From positions 1,116,001 through 1,180,000 of the forward strand of contig JAFKAC010000015.1 of the NCBI GenBank assembly GCA_025766275.1: a DNA stretch of 64,000 nt, given 5' to 3'. The position numbers were made by a program, and so were the translations under genes. Below are positions 18,768 through 30,252 of this stretch, in pieces. The notes under the pieces were generated by a model. It saw nothing but the letters and a program-made list of their open reading frames with translations, had not been told where the DNA came from and searched no databases. The stretch is from Lactarius indigo. Taxonomy: Eukaryota; Basidiomycota; Agaricomycetes; Russulales; Russulaceae. Every line of letters begins with the position of its first letter. Positions within the stretch are counted from its first letter, which is position 1.

Positions 18768-20507
18768 TCAAAATCTGTCCATTAGTCCCTCGAGGGTCGC
18801 ACGCTTCAACCGTTTCTCGGTCAGCCGGTACTCATCCGGGAACCACGCGAGTACGCTCTGTTCCTCCTCAAGTCCGAGAAGCATCAACGCAAGCGCGTGT
18901 GCACATAACCAAGCGTGAACCATGCCTTCTCCGCTGTAGCCCGCGGAGACCCATTCACCAGGCGTAGCCAATGAGCGCACGGCGCCATCCTTCTCGAGCA
19001 CCAGGCACCGCGCGACCTGACACAGCGGGCGGAACACGTCCCATCCACGGCTGCAGGTCGGCGGAAAAACCCAGGATACCCGTCCAAAGCGCCTTGACGC
19101 GCCCGCTGGTCCATGGGGAGGGGAGAGTCCGCCTCGGCCGCAGCAGGAGGCACGCCCTCTGCGCCCCAGTTCGCGCGCCCAAAGTACTCAGGAAGCGCAC
19201 CTTGTATGTGCGACGCAATGGCCATGCTGTACGCGCTATCGTCGGAGACTCCGACCTCCGTCAAGGTGATTCGCCCGCCTTGCACCACCCCTCCCCCGAA
19301 TAGCAACTCGGCCTCTCCCGAATGGTTCGGCAGCTGGGTCAGGTAGTCGTACCCCGGCGGGGTGTAGTAGAAAATGTGCGCACGGGCGCCAGGTGAGGAG
19401 GCCGACGTTGGCAGCCCCATTCCAGGGCGCTGCGCGGTCATCAGACCACGGATGGGGACGATTTTTCCCCGCAGGCCTGGGAGGAGGTGTGACGACCAGC
19501 CGTTCGTCGCGTGAATAATGTGATGAGCGGTTACGGCGCCGCGCGGTGTTTGAATTGTGTATTGGGGCGTGACGGTGGAAGGGGGAGTGATCCCTGTGCA
19601 CGGCGTCTGGGTGAAGAGGTCGAACCTGCGCGTGTTAGTGGCTGGCACGCGTGTGATACCAGAGGTGAGGCAACTGCTTACTGGTCTGGGTATTGCTGTA
19701 GAAGGTTCTTAAAGATGGACGTTACGGTGCGGTATGGGTGCGCCGCGCCCCCAGGGGAAACGATGACGCCTACTACTAATTCGGAAAGTTGGAACCTCTG
19801 TTTCTTTGGTTGTCAGCGCGGATTCGCAACGGGCGATAGATGAAGGACCTTTGCGGCCTCCTTTCCTTCAACGACGCAGCAACCTGCCGCTTCTTCTGGC
19901 ATATCTGCTTTCCACTCTTCGAGTGCCTTTAGGCTTTCTTCGAACGTGCCTCGGTCGAAATAAACATCGAGCTTTTCTACGTCGCGTACCTGCGAGTAGT
20001 TGAGCGCGCCAATGTCATCGACGGCTTCTCGTACGGCCGGAAGGTGGGCAAGACGGAAGCGAATGATACGTTTTGCGGACTCGAGTCCGAATTCTGACTT
20101 GAGCTGAGGATAGTCGTGGAATAGTGGCGCGTTGATGTGGCCGCCATTCCTGGGGACAGCGTTGACGCCTGAGCGAAGGGCGATCGAAACACTTACCGGC
20201 CAGTAGCACCTGAACATACATCTCGCGCCTCCAGAACCAAAACACGGAGTCCAGGTGGTCCATGTCTTAGCAGGGTGCGTGTGCAGGACGCGCCTGTGAT
20301 TCCAGAGCCGATGACTAGGACGTCCACATGCGAAGGCAAAGGTGCATCATTATCGATAGGAATTTCTGCAGGCGGAACCGTCCAGAATGGTACCGTAGGG
20401 TCATTGACAGGCAACTCTGGCGAGCTGTCTATTCTTTCCTTGACCACGCGATACTCTGCATCGAGTTGGCGAATGAGACCAAGGACGAGCTTGATGCGCG
20501 AGAACAT
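18768..20507 (-). CDS. FAD-dependent oxidoreductase, DAO family (two apparent frameshifts near the 3' end)
   Basis: A D-amino-acid-oxidase-superfamily flavoprotein, the type common in basidiomycetes with no fixed substrate. Seen: a dinucleotide-binding motif VLVIGSGITGASCTRTLL, then EARDVCSGATGRNGGH joined across an intron, a substrate-domain stretch (HATNGWSSHLLPGLRGKIVPIRG), LLFGGGVVQGGR, W-TGILGFSADLQPWMGRVP, and the C-terminal FAD motif GEWVSAGYSGEGMVHAW. The last blocks lie in three different frames: one shift near 19113-19124 in a C-run, another near 19009-19025. Neither gap is long enough for an intron. Either the gene is decaying or the sequence has two indels. The start is the ATG at 20507 (MFSRIKLVLGL); upstream in-frame sequence has no ATG. 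The start lies 65 bp from the NUP160 start on the other strand. Confidence 0.8.
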
Positions 20508-20572
20508 CTGAACCGGGCCGACAAGCCGGGATACGAACTGGACTGAAGAAATCAACTGGACAACGCACGGTC
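20508..20572. promoter_or_regulatory. Very short bidirectional promoter between FAD oxidoreductase and NUP160
   Basis: Only 65 bases separate the two divergent ATG codons, so each gene's 5' leader and core promoter must overlap the other's 5' end. No clear TATA box is visible in the gap. Confidence 0.6.
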
Positions 20573-23500
20573 ATGGCGAATAACAAAGTGCTCATTTCGA
20601 CGCATTTATCTGACATTTATTCCCCTTTCCAGACAGACGTTGTCTCCGTTCAGACCTCAAAGTCGCATGTTCCCTTTCCCCCGACTCCGGCAGACGACGA
20701 ACCACCAATCGAACACGCCCAACACGCGTCATTCTTCCACTCCGTCCAGACGGGAGCCATCCTCCTCCGTCTCATCCACAATGGCCTCATCGTCGAGCTC
20801 GTGTCGCTTTCCACGGAGACCCCGCCTATTCGCTTTGTCTTTCCCTACACCGTCCTGCCGAACCCTGCCCTGGTCTTATGGCAGTCTCGCGAGCTCCACG
20901 TTCTTGCCGTTACGGCCAGTGGCTCTCTCTATCGCCTGGTGATACCTATACAATCGCCGCAGCAGCTCTGGTCTACCCCCATGGTTAACAATTGGTGTCG
21001 CGAATACCATCTCAAGAACGTCCAAGACTCACTTCAGGCCCTCGTTCATGTTCACGACCCACACTCGCTTGTCCTCGCTCTCACAAACGGCTCCCTCATC
21101 CGCCTGGATGCTGAGACTATCGGGGACAAAGTCACAGCCGGTGCGTGTCCTTTTGTCCATCCTCTTTTCAGCGTCTCATCTTTCCGTCACAAGACCATTG
21201 GGCAGAGAACCTATTTCATCACAACACCTTCCTTGGCTCGCTCACGTCGTTCCTCCAGCAAGGCTCCGCAGATGGTTCGCACATCATTGCCGCTGCGAGT
21301 CATCCCCAGCCAACCGACATCGGTCACGTCTGGACGCTCTCTCGTGATCGGACGCTTCGTTTATGGTCCGCTCGCAGTGGCTGCACCTCCGCCAAGTCCC
21401 TCCCCTCCTTGGCCTCATCCGGTCGAGAACCATCCCCCATATCAGGTACTTCCACGAGCAAGCCGAGCATCCTTCTTGACCCAGCACCCCAAAAGCTCAT
21501 CACCGTCTACGATGGCCCGCACGTTCTCGTCTTCATCCCCACACCTTCCTCTTCGTCCTCTGGAGGTTTTTTCCAGCTGTTCAGCGTGTCTGGCGACAGA
21601 CTGCAGCTTGTTGAAACCTTCGAGGCCTCTCGCGACACCGCGCATACCCATTTGCAGGACTTTACCGTTATCGGCGGTTACCTCTACACACTCTGGGACC
21701 GTCAGGGCCAGGCCACAGTTGAAATTCTCGACATACCCATGTCCGAGGTTTCCAATGAACCCGAAAGCATCGGCTGGCGGGTCGTACTCTATCCCTACGA
21801 ACCAGACCTCACCCCTGCTTATCTCGACGAACTCTTGCTATCCCCAGGCTCGCTCACCGACAAGTTCTTCTCTGCCATCATGCGTCCCGGTGTCTTTTCC
21901 AACTACACACTCCGCACCGCCATTGATCAATACACTGATGCGTGTCGCTCACTTCCTGGTCCACTGCCTGCGCCACTCACCACGTCTTATGTCTCCCTCG
22001 GCGAGCAGATAGCCGCTGTGGTCGGTTGCACCGTCAAATTATCTCGCGACTCGCAAACGGGGGCCTTGCAGCACGACAAATATTGGATCTCGCTCAAGCG
22101 CGACTGGGAAGGCTTTATTGCCCGTTGTCGTGCCATAGAACGCTCCGCCCGCTGGCCCCTCGCCCTTGGCACTGGTCTTCGTGGTGAGGTCATCCTAGCC
22201 GAGCGTGAGCGCACGGGCGCCCTTGCCGTCGAAGATCTGCCCCTACGTTTGCACCGCCATCTCCGCGATGATCTCGGTGCTGAGTCTCAGTTTGCGGCTT
22301 GTGAAATTGCCTGGAGTCTTCGCACGCGCATGGGACCCCGCGCTCTCCGAGCCCTCGAAGGCCGCGTCGTAGACCTCACGCAGCAGGAGATCGCGTTTCC
22401 CTTCGCAGATATCATCGCCGATACGGCCGCCCGCGGCGCGTTCCGCGAAGCACTTGACGACGGGGCGGAGAGCTGGCTCGTGGGACGTCTGCAAAGCGTG
22501 CCCGACCTCGAAGCTGCCACCCGCCTCATTTTGGACCTCGTCGGCGGCTTTGACCGCGCCGTGAAGATGGAGGAAGACGAGGTCGAACTCTTGCTTCCTC
22601 AGCACGCGCCTGTGCATACTCGCATGCTCACCGCCGCATATGCCACTCATTCCGTGCGGGCGCGATACGACTTTATCCTTGCACTTGTCGCGCTTCTGTT
22701 CTTCCTCGCGGAAGACCTGGAAGGCTGGGACCCCAGCTTGCTCTCCGAGATATTCGCCGTCTTCCGCGGCGTTGCTATGCTGCGCTACGCCTCCGAGCAG
22801 CCCGCGTTCGATGCTGCCCCCTTCACCGTCGTGGACGATGCGGACGAAGTCGCCGCTCGGCTTCGTACGCTCGGCATGTCGCGCAGCGGGCCGGCGACGT
22901 CGGCGCCGACGCCCGATCTGTTTCCTTGCTTGCTGGAGCAGATCGGGGGCACCGCGGTCGATGCACCGCTTGCCGTGGCCGCGCACGCATTCCTCGATAT
23001 GAGTGGGTTGCTCCAGGCCACCTCGACGGCGCATGCGGCGCGCCTGGAGGTGCTGTGGTGCGAACGTCTGCGCTCGTTGAAATTTTTGGATGCTACGAGG
23101 GAAACGTTGGAATGGTTGCCGCGGACGCCGGCAGTCATGTACGTTTGGGCGAGGTTGTGGTTGGATGTTGGGAGGGGCGCAGACGCAGCAGACGCTATGG
23201 ACAACTTGGCAGGGAGCTTTGGTATATTTATGTTTGCTTCACTCCTATTCTCGTCTGACGATAAACTATACCAGGTCCGCACAGTGCTCTGTCGTTCGAA
23301 GACGCCGACGCTTTGGCAGCCGTCCTGCCCGGTGGACGGATTTTTGATTCAATATTTGGGTTCTACCTCCACGTATCAACGCTATTCAAAGCTGCATCCC
23401 TCATCGACCACGAAATTCGCTTTGCGCAGTTGGCGTTGTCGAACGCGCCGCCTGACTGGAACACCACCGACTTGTGGAACACGGTCATCAAAGGCGCCAC

Positions 23501-25187
23501 GGATTTGGGATACTGGGATAACGCTTATGCGGCGCTGATGTCGACACCGCATGAGCTGCTGTCAGTTATCCGCCTTCGATCGAACGCGTTTTTTTCCCGC
23601 AGACTGACGATCTTCGCAGGCGGCGCGACTGTGCTCAACACCTAGTTCATCGAATGTGCGAGGAGCATGCGGTCGAGCGTCTCATGTCATTCAACTTTGT
23701 AGGCATTGCAGACGAGGTAGAATCCGCGCTGTCGTTCAAAGCACGGAATGCGGACCCCCGCGTGCAGCCGTTCTATTCGCGGATCTTGTATACGTGGTAC
23801 GTGACCCATGGCGACTACAGAAACGGTGAGCTCGCCCACATACGGCAAACCGCTCCTCGCTGACGCAAATTCCAGCGGCCCTTGCCATGTACCAGCGTTC
23901 CCGAAAAATCGCGGCTCTAAGCCACGCCGTCGATCCAGCGCAGTACTTCGCGCTGGGCGAGCAGCAACTCGAGGCCTTGATCATCTGCTCAAACGCGCTC
24001 GCGCTGCTGGATCAGAAGGACGCGTGGATCGTTCTCTCGCTCGTTCCGGAAGGGCCAGGAGTAGCGCGGTTGACTGAGCGGAAGCGCCGGAGACTCACCA
24101 AGCACATTCCCGAAGACAAGTTTGCCGGCGGGAAACGAGACTTTGAAATGGTCAAGCGCTCGGACGTGATTGCGGAATACACTCTGCTGAACGCGCAGCT
24201 GGATCTCGTGAGAAAGGACCCAGAGTTGTTGCGCGCGAGCGGTGAGCTGCGCACGCGCTTTTTTCCCGTAAGGAGACAACTGATCGGTGGTGGTGGTGGT
24301 GGTGGTGCGCAGCAACGCTACGCTCGCCGGAATCCGTCGTGTTGCGACTGGTGCAAAGCAACCGTTTCAATTTAGCCATGACTACCGCGCGGACCCTCGA
24401 GGTCGATTTAACCGATCTCTTCTCCCAACTGACCCGGCAATGCTTGCGGCTGAGTCGCAACCCAGATACCGTTTCGTGCGTAACCCTGTCGGTTCCCTTA
24501 CCTACAGACTGAAGTTGTTGCTGAGATGCTGCTGCTGCGCAGATTGGAGGACACGACTGACTGGTTGCTCACGGATAAAATAACATCCTGGGCTGGCACG
24601 CCATCGGACCGCGCGTGGCGGTACTTGCGCCAGTCCCTCGAACGGCACGACGGGTCGGACACGGACCTACGCTATTCGAAGATCGTCTTTGAGACAATCA
24701 CCGGATTGGAGCGTGCGTCGACACCCCCGCCATGGTTGGTCCATAAGTTGGAGGTGAGTGTTTGTGGTCTCTGGTGACCTGGTCAACTAACTACGTACGA
24801 AAAAAAAGGAACACCATCCAGAGTGGCTGATTCGCACGTGTATGCGCTTCGAGATGCTCGAGCTGGCTCTAGAACTTGCACTGTCCACCATCCGCCAGGT
24901 GAGTTTATTTTTCTTCCCACTGCCAAATTATACCGTCGCCTCACCTACGGTCGGCACGCCAACGACAACAGGCGGAGTCGCGTCTCGCACAGAACCCGCC
25001 CAAAACGGCCATGTCGACATGGCTGCCGTACACGCTCATTGACCAGCTCCTCGTCGCAACGAACGAGCAGATGCAGAGCGAGCAGTCCAAGCGCGCGATG
25101 GAGCTCCGGCGGGACCTGCACCGGGAAGTTTCGAATGGCGCGCGGAGAGCGCAGAAACTGAGCCATCGACTGTATCAGGAACTGTGA
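20573..25187 (+). CDS. NUP120: Nucleoporin Nup160 (fungal Nup120), Y-complex of the nuclear pore
   Basis: A scaffold nucleoporin of the Y-shaped (Nup84/Nup107) complex, roughly 1350 residues. The N-terminal half is a beta-propeller, seen as NGLIVELVSL, ASGSLYRLVIP, GSLIRLDAE, then WAENLFHHNTFLGSL and the family hallmark LSRDRTLRLWS, followed by ITVYDGPHVLVF and YLYTLWDRQGQA. The C-terminal half is alpha-helical (SFNFVGIADEVESALSFKARN, YQRSRKIAALSHA, LDQKDAWIVL, VVLRLVQSNRFNLAMTTA, PPWLVHKLE, STWLPYTLIDQLL) and ends YQEL. About eight short introns; one near 24250-24307 contains a (GGT)n tract just before its CGCAG acceptor. The ATG at 20573 is directly followed by conserved sequence. No frameshift is needed. 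Confidence 0.9.
24285..24306 (+). repeat. (GGT)n microsatellite inside a NUP160 intron
   Basis: Seven GGT units lie directly before the CGCAG acceptor, in place of the usual pyrimidine tract. Reading it as a poly-Gly or Val exon would put the following conserved Nup160 block out of frame. Confidence 0.7.
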
Positions 25188-25348
25188 TTTTTTGGTTGTC
25201 CAGAACTTTTTTATGTTGTTGTTGTCAGCTTTTTTTTTCTCACCGGGAATAATATAACACCAGTCATTTCCGGATCATACTTTTTGGCCATGGTGCCAGA
25301 GTAGTGGATAACCCAAAAATTCACTGGCAGGACGGGTATCTCACTTCG

Positions 25349-27245
25349 GACGTTCTGCGGCTTTTCATTTGCCCTCTCAAATCAGATACTGACGGAACTT
25401 CTCTCGGACGACGGTCCTCGCGACGTGTATTTAATACGCTGATTCGAAGTCTATCTGCTTTATCCTTCCTTCTGAGTTCGGCAAGACTTTCTCAAGGGGC
25501 AAGCCAGCTCTCCAGTCGAATATCATGGGGCCACGAGCGCGAAAAAAAGAAGCAGAAGCCACCTGCAAAGCAGTACATCAAACCCATCAGGAAGAGGCGC
25601 TAGCGAGCTCTTCAGTGGGCTTTTCCCGCAAATGGGTCAAATAAGCAAGGAAGTCTCGAGTGCTCAAGGGCCTGGGTCAATTTGTTTGTGGCTCGGTGCA
25701 AGCGAGTCGATAATTCCCATCGAAGAGAGGGTGAACCCTAAGATCAACTTTCGCCTTCTCGCGACCTCGCCGGACCCACTGTTTTCGTTGACCCTTCGTT
25801 GTTAAGGCGTCGTGCGACTTTCCCAGCCTCGGTGAGCACGTCCTTCGGTAAGTCTGCCGAGCACGCTAGCTGAAGGTATAGGTGTGAAATAAAAAGTTAT
25901 CTACCAATTCGGATTAGACTACGACAAGTAAGACCGTAGTATACCACTTCCTCTGAGCCGTTCACTATCTACCAGTCTTAAAAGGGTCAAGAAACAGTCA
26001 ATAAGTACTTATATGTAAAGGTCATGTCGATAGTGGGGCTCGAGCGGAGTGACTTCTGAAAAGCATTTAGACTGGAGTGGGCCACATACCTGAACTGATA
26101 AATGCAACCTTGCCATCAACGCCGACTGACGCAATTACTGGACCACCGCCGGCTGATTGGGGAGTGTCACTGACATTTCGTGGAAAGTGGCTGTATCATC
26201 ACTTCGACCCATTGTCACAAACAAGCCTACTACGGGCGCTGTATCATAGTAGCGAAGAAGGACCAGAAGGACACGGGTGAGCTCGGGAGCCCAGATGTAA
26301 GCGGCTCACTTGAGTTCTTCGGTGATTACATGGGAAATCCCTCCTAACTCACCTATCAGAACTAACGATTCTGAAGAAGCGAGGCCTGGAATCATGCAGA
26401 AGACGCCATTTCGTTGGAAAATGTGCTCAGACCTTTATCACTGTCGTCGTTTGACAGACGTGGCATAAACTAGACAACCGGCTCACCGAAAACTCGCGTA
26501 GTACTCCGCCAGGACAAAACAATCGCACTGGGCCATGACAGTTTGTAACCCTATTTGTCTAAGGTAGGTACGCGGGTTTCCCCTGGGATTAGGTGAACAA
26601 AGAAGAAAATAATTGCAGGGACCAGCAACTGACTTGACATACTATCATATACTCGGGTATCAGTAGGAGCGTAGTGGTGGATACTGCACATTTGGCAACT
26701 TACTTTGGGCCTTGTAAGATTTGTGACACGGTACAGTCGAAGTAATACACGTCATTACTGTAGGGTCCACTGGCATTGACTGTACCATGACTTTAATCGC
26801 GAGTGTGCCCAGAAACTCTGGTCGGACTAGGAAGGAATAGTTAAACGTTGAGGGGTAGTTTTAGAAGCGAGCTAATGCCATATTAATTCACTGAGAACCC
26901 GGTCAACGTGATGCTACAGTGATGGCTAAGGGAAATTTTGGGAATACTGATGGAAAGGCTGATGGACTAGGAAACGTGAGCAAAACATGTCCAACATGGT
27001 CACTTAAAAACCGAAATGGGAGGCCAAAGGTCATAATATACCGCTCAAGGGGACGTCCAACCGCTTCTGGGGCTTTCTAGAGGGCACCAATGTTCAATAT
27101 TATTAAATTGTCTCGGCGAGAGTTTGCTTGATTGTTCTAAAGAAGGGTGGTGCCAGTGAGAATCAAGGAGTGTTCACCCACGAATTACCTGGAATAAGGG
27201 CCCAATCAAGTGGGTCGGTGAGTCTTTTCATCATGATCCTGGTGA
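25349..27245 (-). pseudogene. Decayed duplicate of the 3' half of MSH4
   Basis: This segment aligns collinearly with 30253-32300, starting from a shared non-coding stretch downstream of the MSH4 stop (CTGCGGCTTTTC, CTCTCAAATCAGA), through the tail of the gene, up to the exon near TCAAGGAGTGTTCACCCACGAAT. Fragments of the MutS domain can still be traced, for example R-L-H-L-S-V-Q followed by its GTATGT donor, but frames are broken by many indels and stops and the ATPase core is not readable. Introns are retained, so the copy came from DNA duplication, not reverse transcription. Orientation matches the parent. Confidence 0.85.
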
Positions 27246-27507
27246 GACGTTCAAGCTTCTATGATAGAAACCGAAATGTTCCCACGCAACACTCTTGATG
27301 AAATTCGGATTGCTCTCTTGATCATCTATCGCTGCGCCGCCTTCCTCTTTGTGAAGGCGCCATGACAGAGGCTTCTATTATATCAACAGCGCTGAGAGTT
27401 GGAAAATTGGTGGTTCCCATTCTACCCCGTCTTCTCCCCTTTCGTTGCTGTTGACCCTTATCTTGACTCTTATTCTCTTTTTCTTGACTTCTGGTTCAGT
27501 GTTTTCC

Positions 27508-29459
27508 ATGCCCGCATTGATCCCTGTGCACAACACCATTGGGGCGTTGTTCATCGGCACGGTCCTCTCGTCCATGTGCGTGTCACTGTTTGTAATACGT
27601 TGTTGCAGAACTCGGACCTGATCGAGCCTGACCGATCATCTAGCATCTATGGTGTTACTTGGTTGCAAGTCTATTCCTACTATAGTAGTCACAGTTCGAG
27701 GGATCGGTGGCAGTTCAAGTCCTTTGTGAGGGCCCCATATGCGATGTCACTGACTCGGGATATTGATAGAGCCTTCGCAGGTCGCTTTTTTGATGTATAA
27801 ATTTTCGAAAGCTTCTCTATCCAACACATCATGGTAACATCACCTTTGACTAGGCTCGTTGACTCTGCAAACACTGTTTTCGTTATTCATACAAGTTATC
27901 ACCTTGGCGTCACAAATTTTGGAGATTACCAGTCCCTCCCATCGGTGTCATGGTAAGCTGCTCCAAAAGTACTGCTGTATCTGAGGATCTTATAGTGTTT
28001 CCAGGAGTCTTCCGGTATGTCTTTGTTGTGACGCACGGCTTGTCCTGCCAGTGAAACTTACAAAGCAAACATTCTCTAAAGGCGGTAGCTTTGTCTGCCG
28101 GTGCGCCAGTCTCTTATGGCCATTTTTTGTCCTCAATACTCATGCACACGTAACCAGTTGTTCTTGAAGTTTCTGTCCAGCAGTGGGTTTTGATGAGAAG
28201 CCCATGAAGCAACTCTTCAGTTACTGATAAGGGTGTAGCTTCTACGCATATAGGATCTATCTTCGTGAGTTCACTAGTATTTTTCTTCTGTGTGAGACTT
28301 ATTTTGGTTCAGTGAGCAAAGGTTCTCCGTACCTACCAGCAGCGATCGTACGAATACCCAATTGTTCGGAGCTGACACCCACTCACTGCGCATGACCAGT
28401 CCGCCATCTCGCTGACAGCATTCGGTGAGTACTGTACCTTCGCGGTGGCGTGCCTCTTATTTTCGGGCGACGTTTGTAAGGTATTGGGATTGGTATGTTA
28501 CTCCTTTCTGATTCTTTGATTGTGGGTTGCTAAGGTGTTATCCTCGTCTCCAGTGTTTGGTGTAAAAATGTCAGCCGTAATTGCACAAGGTCTTTCCGTG
28601 CTGTTACTCACAAGTTTGACACGTAGCCTGAAGCACCTGCACGAGCTGGGAAACCCCTTTCGGGCACGTTGCTTCTCGTATGGTGAGGCGGGCTGCAATG
28701 TCTAATTGCTATTCATACCAGGACCTTTGCATTGCCACATTGTTTTGTGATGTCCTCTGCGACGTCCTTATTACTTTTGGAATGGTTTACAACCTCTTGA
28801 GTAACCGCACTCAAGTTCGAAGGTACGTTCGTATCAAATATTGCAAAAATGTCATTACTCTATTTACACTGGGTCTCTCGTTAGAACAAATGAAGTATTG
28901 AACCTTCTCGCTATATATGCTGTCAATTGCGGCACACTCACCTTGTGAGCCAGCGCGCTGATAGGCGCCGACTTCTTTTCTGATAATTGTTGTTCTAAAG
29001 AGTGTTTGCTATTTCCTGCGGCATATCGGTACTGTTTACTTTCACTTCTGTGTCCTCTTGTCAAATATTGACTTCCTGTCCCTAAACGAAGCTCGTCAAG
29101 TATCCAGATGCGCTCATATATACACCGTCATTTTTCATCATGATTCGGCTCTATTTCTGCGCGTTCATGTCCATGTGAGTCTTGGTTCCTTTGCGAATCA
29201 CGATGTTCCTGATTTCCTGATATTATATCCCAGTCTGAACTCACGAGATAACCTCCGCGAAACTCTCGACAGACAGGAAGGGATTGTTATCACAATCCCG
29301 TGCGATGTACAAGATACGACTGAAGCAACCACCAACAAGGATGTCCTGGAGAGTCCTCCACCAGTTTCGGTTTCCTCCGACACGTTCTCAAACGGTGTCA
29401 TAACTTTTGACAGAGAAAAGTACCCTGTATCCCCTGTACCCGGGGTCTTGATGATATAA
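27508..29459 (+). CDS. Multi-pass membrane protein of the DUF6534 type
   Basis: A basidiomycete-expanded family of about seven-helix membrane proteins of unknown function. Exons recognised: MPALIPVHNTIGALFIGTVLSSM; IYGVTWLQVYSYYSSHSSRDRW; LVDSANTVFVIHTSYHLGVTNFGD; FYAYRIYL; an exon with LFCDVLCDVLITFGMVYNLLSNRT; TNEVLNLLAIYAVNCGTLTL; then YPDALIYTPSFFIMIRLYF and a polar cytosolic tail starting LNSRDNLRETLDR and ending at 29459. This order fits the family. The middle exons (about 27950-28500) are poorly resolved and may include damaged sequence. The gene lies between the two copies of the MSH4 segment, so it was either caught in or present before the duplication. The function is unknown. Confidence 0.65.
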
Positions 29460-30252
29460 CAGATAGATATATCAAAACTATCGCCGAGTCAGACTCCCCT
29501 ACATAGGTCCTTTTCGTGCGTGTGTACTAGTATCATCGTTCGCTTGCGTCAGTGGGCTATACTTTCAGCCTTGCTAAAACATATTTTTTGTGATTCTACT
29601 AATGACTCGGCGACTTTCGCATCAATAAACGTGTTCCTAGATTTTACATTGGTTGCTTGAGTTTGAAGCCAAGTGAATTGCAAGTAACAAAGTGATCAAG
29701 TAACACCAAGAACCTTGCCAAGAACTGTATTTCACACCTTGGTTAACTGACAAGTCAAGGTAGCGGCGACGACAGCTGCGACGACGACGGCGATGAAGTG
29801 ACCATGATGGCCACGCCCACCAACTACTACGACGATGAAGACGACAGCGACGAAGTGACCACGATGGCCACGATCACGATTACTGCTGCTAATGTAACCC
29901 TTGTAGGCCTTCAAAAACGCAATGTGACGGGTCTTGCACCTGCAGCCTAATGCCACGAGATGTCGACCTGGGCCTGCAGGGGGCAGCGATGAATGATATT
30001 TACAAATTATCCTTGGCTCTTGAGCCTTTAGATCCCTTCGTAGTCAGCCACTTAATCACGCACTTACTCAGACTGTAATGGAATTGGATGTGTGTCTTGT
30101 CATCTGCTGCCTCGGCCCCGTAAATTATTGAGGTGTTCTGACGGACTTGGTCTCACTTTACCTTTTGTTAGCTGGGACCCAAAATATGGATTCCGTAGCA
30201 TGTATGGTCAACCGTGCGTTTCTCGTCAAGATCCATCGTACCATGAACAGTG
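29460..30252. other. Intergenic region with a short-repeat patch
   Basis: Between the DUF6534 gene and the start of the duplicated MSH4 segment. About 29760-29885 is a (GAC/GAT)-rich patch. The rest is unique-looking and AT-rich. No gene is supported; the open frame on the minus strand across the patch is low-complexity. Confidence 0.5.
29760..29885. repeat. Imperfect GAC/GAT-rich minisatellite-like patch
   Basis: Runs of GACGACGA with two near-identical 21-mers (GAAGTGACC.TGATGGCCACG type) spaced about 60 bases apart. Confidence 0.6.

Noticed and set aside
24250..24307. Poly-Val/Gly coding repeat in NUP160
   Set aside because: The GGT run is inside an intron; the conserved block after CGCAG is in frame only if the run is removed.
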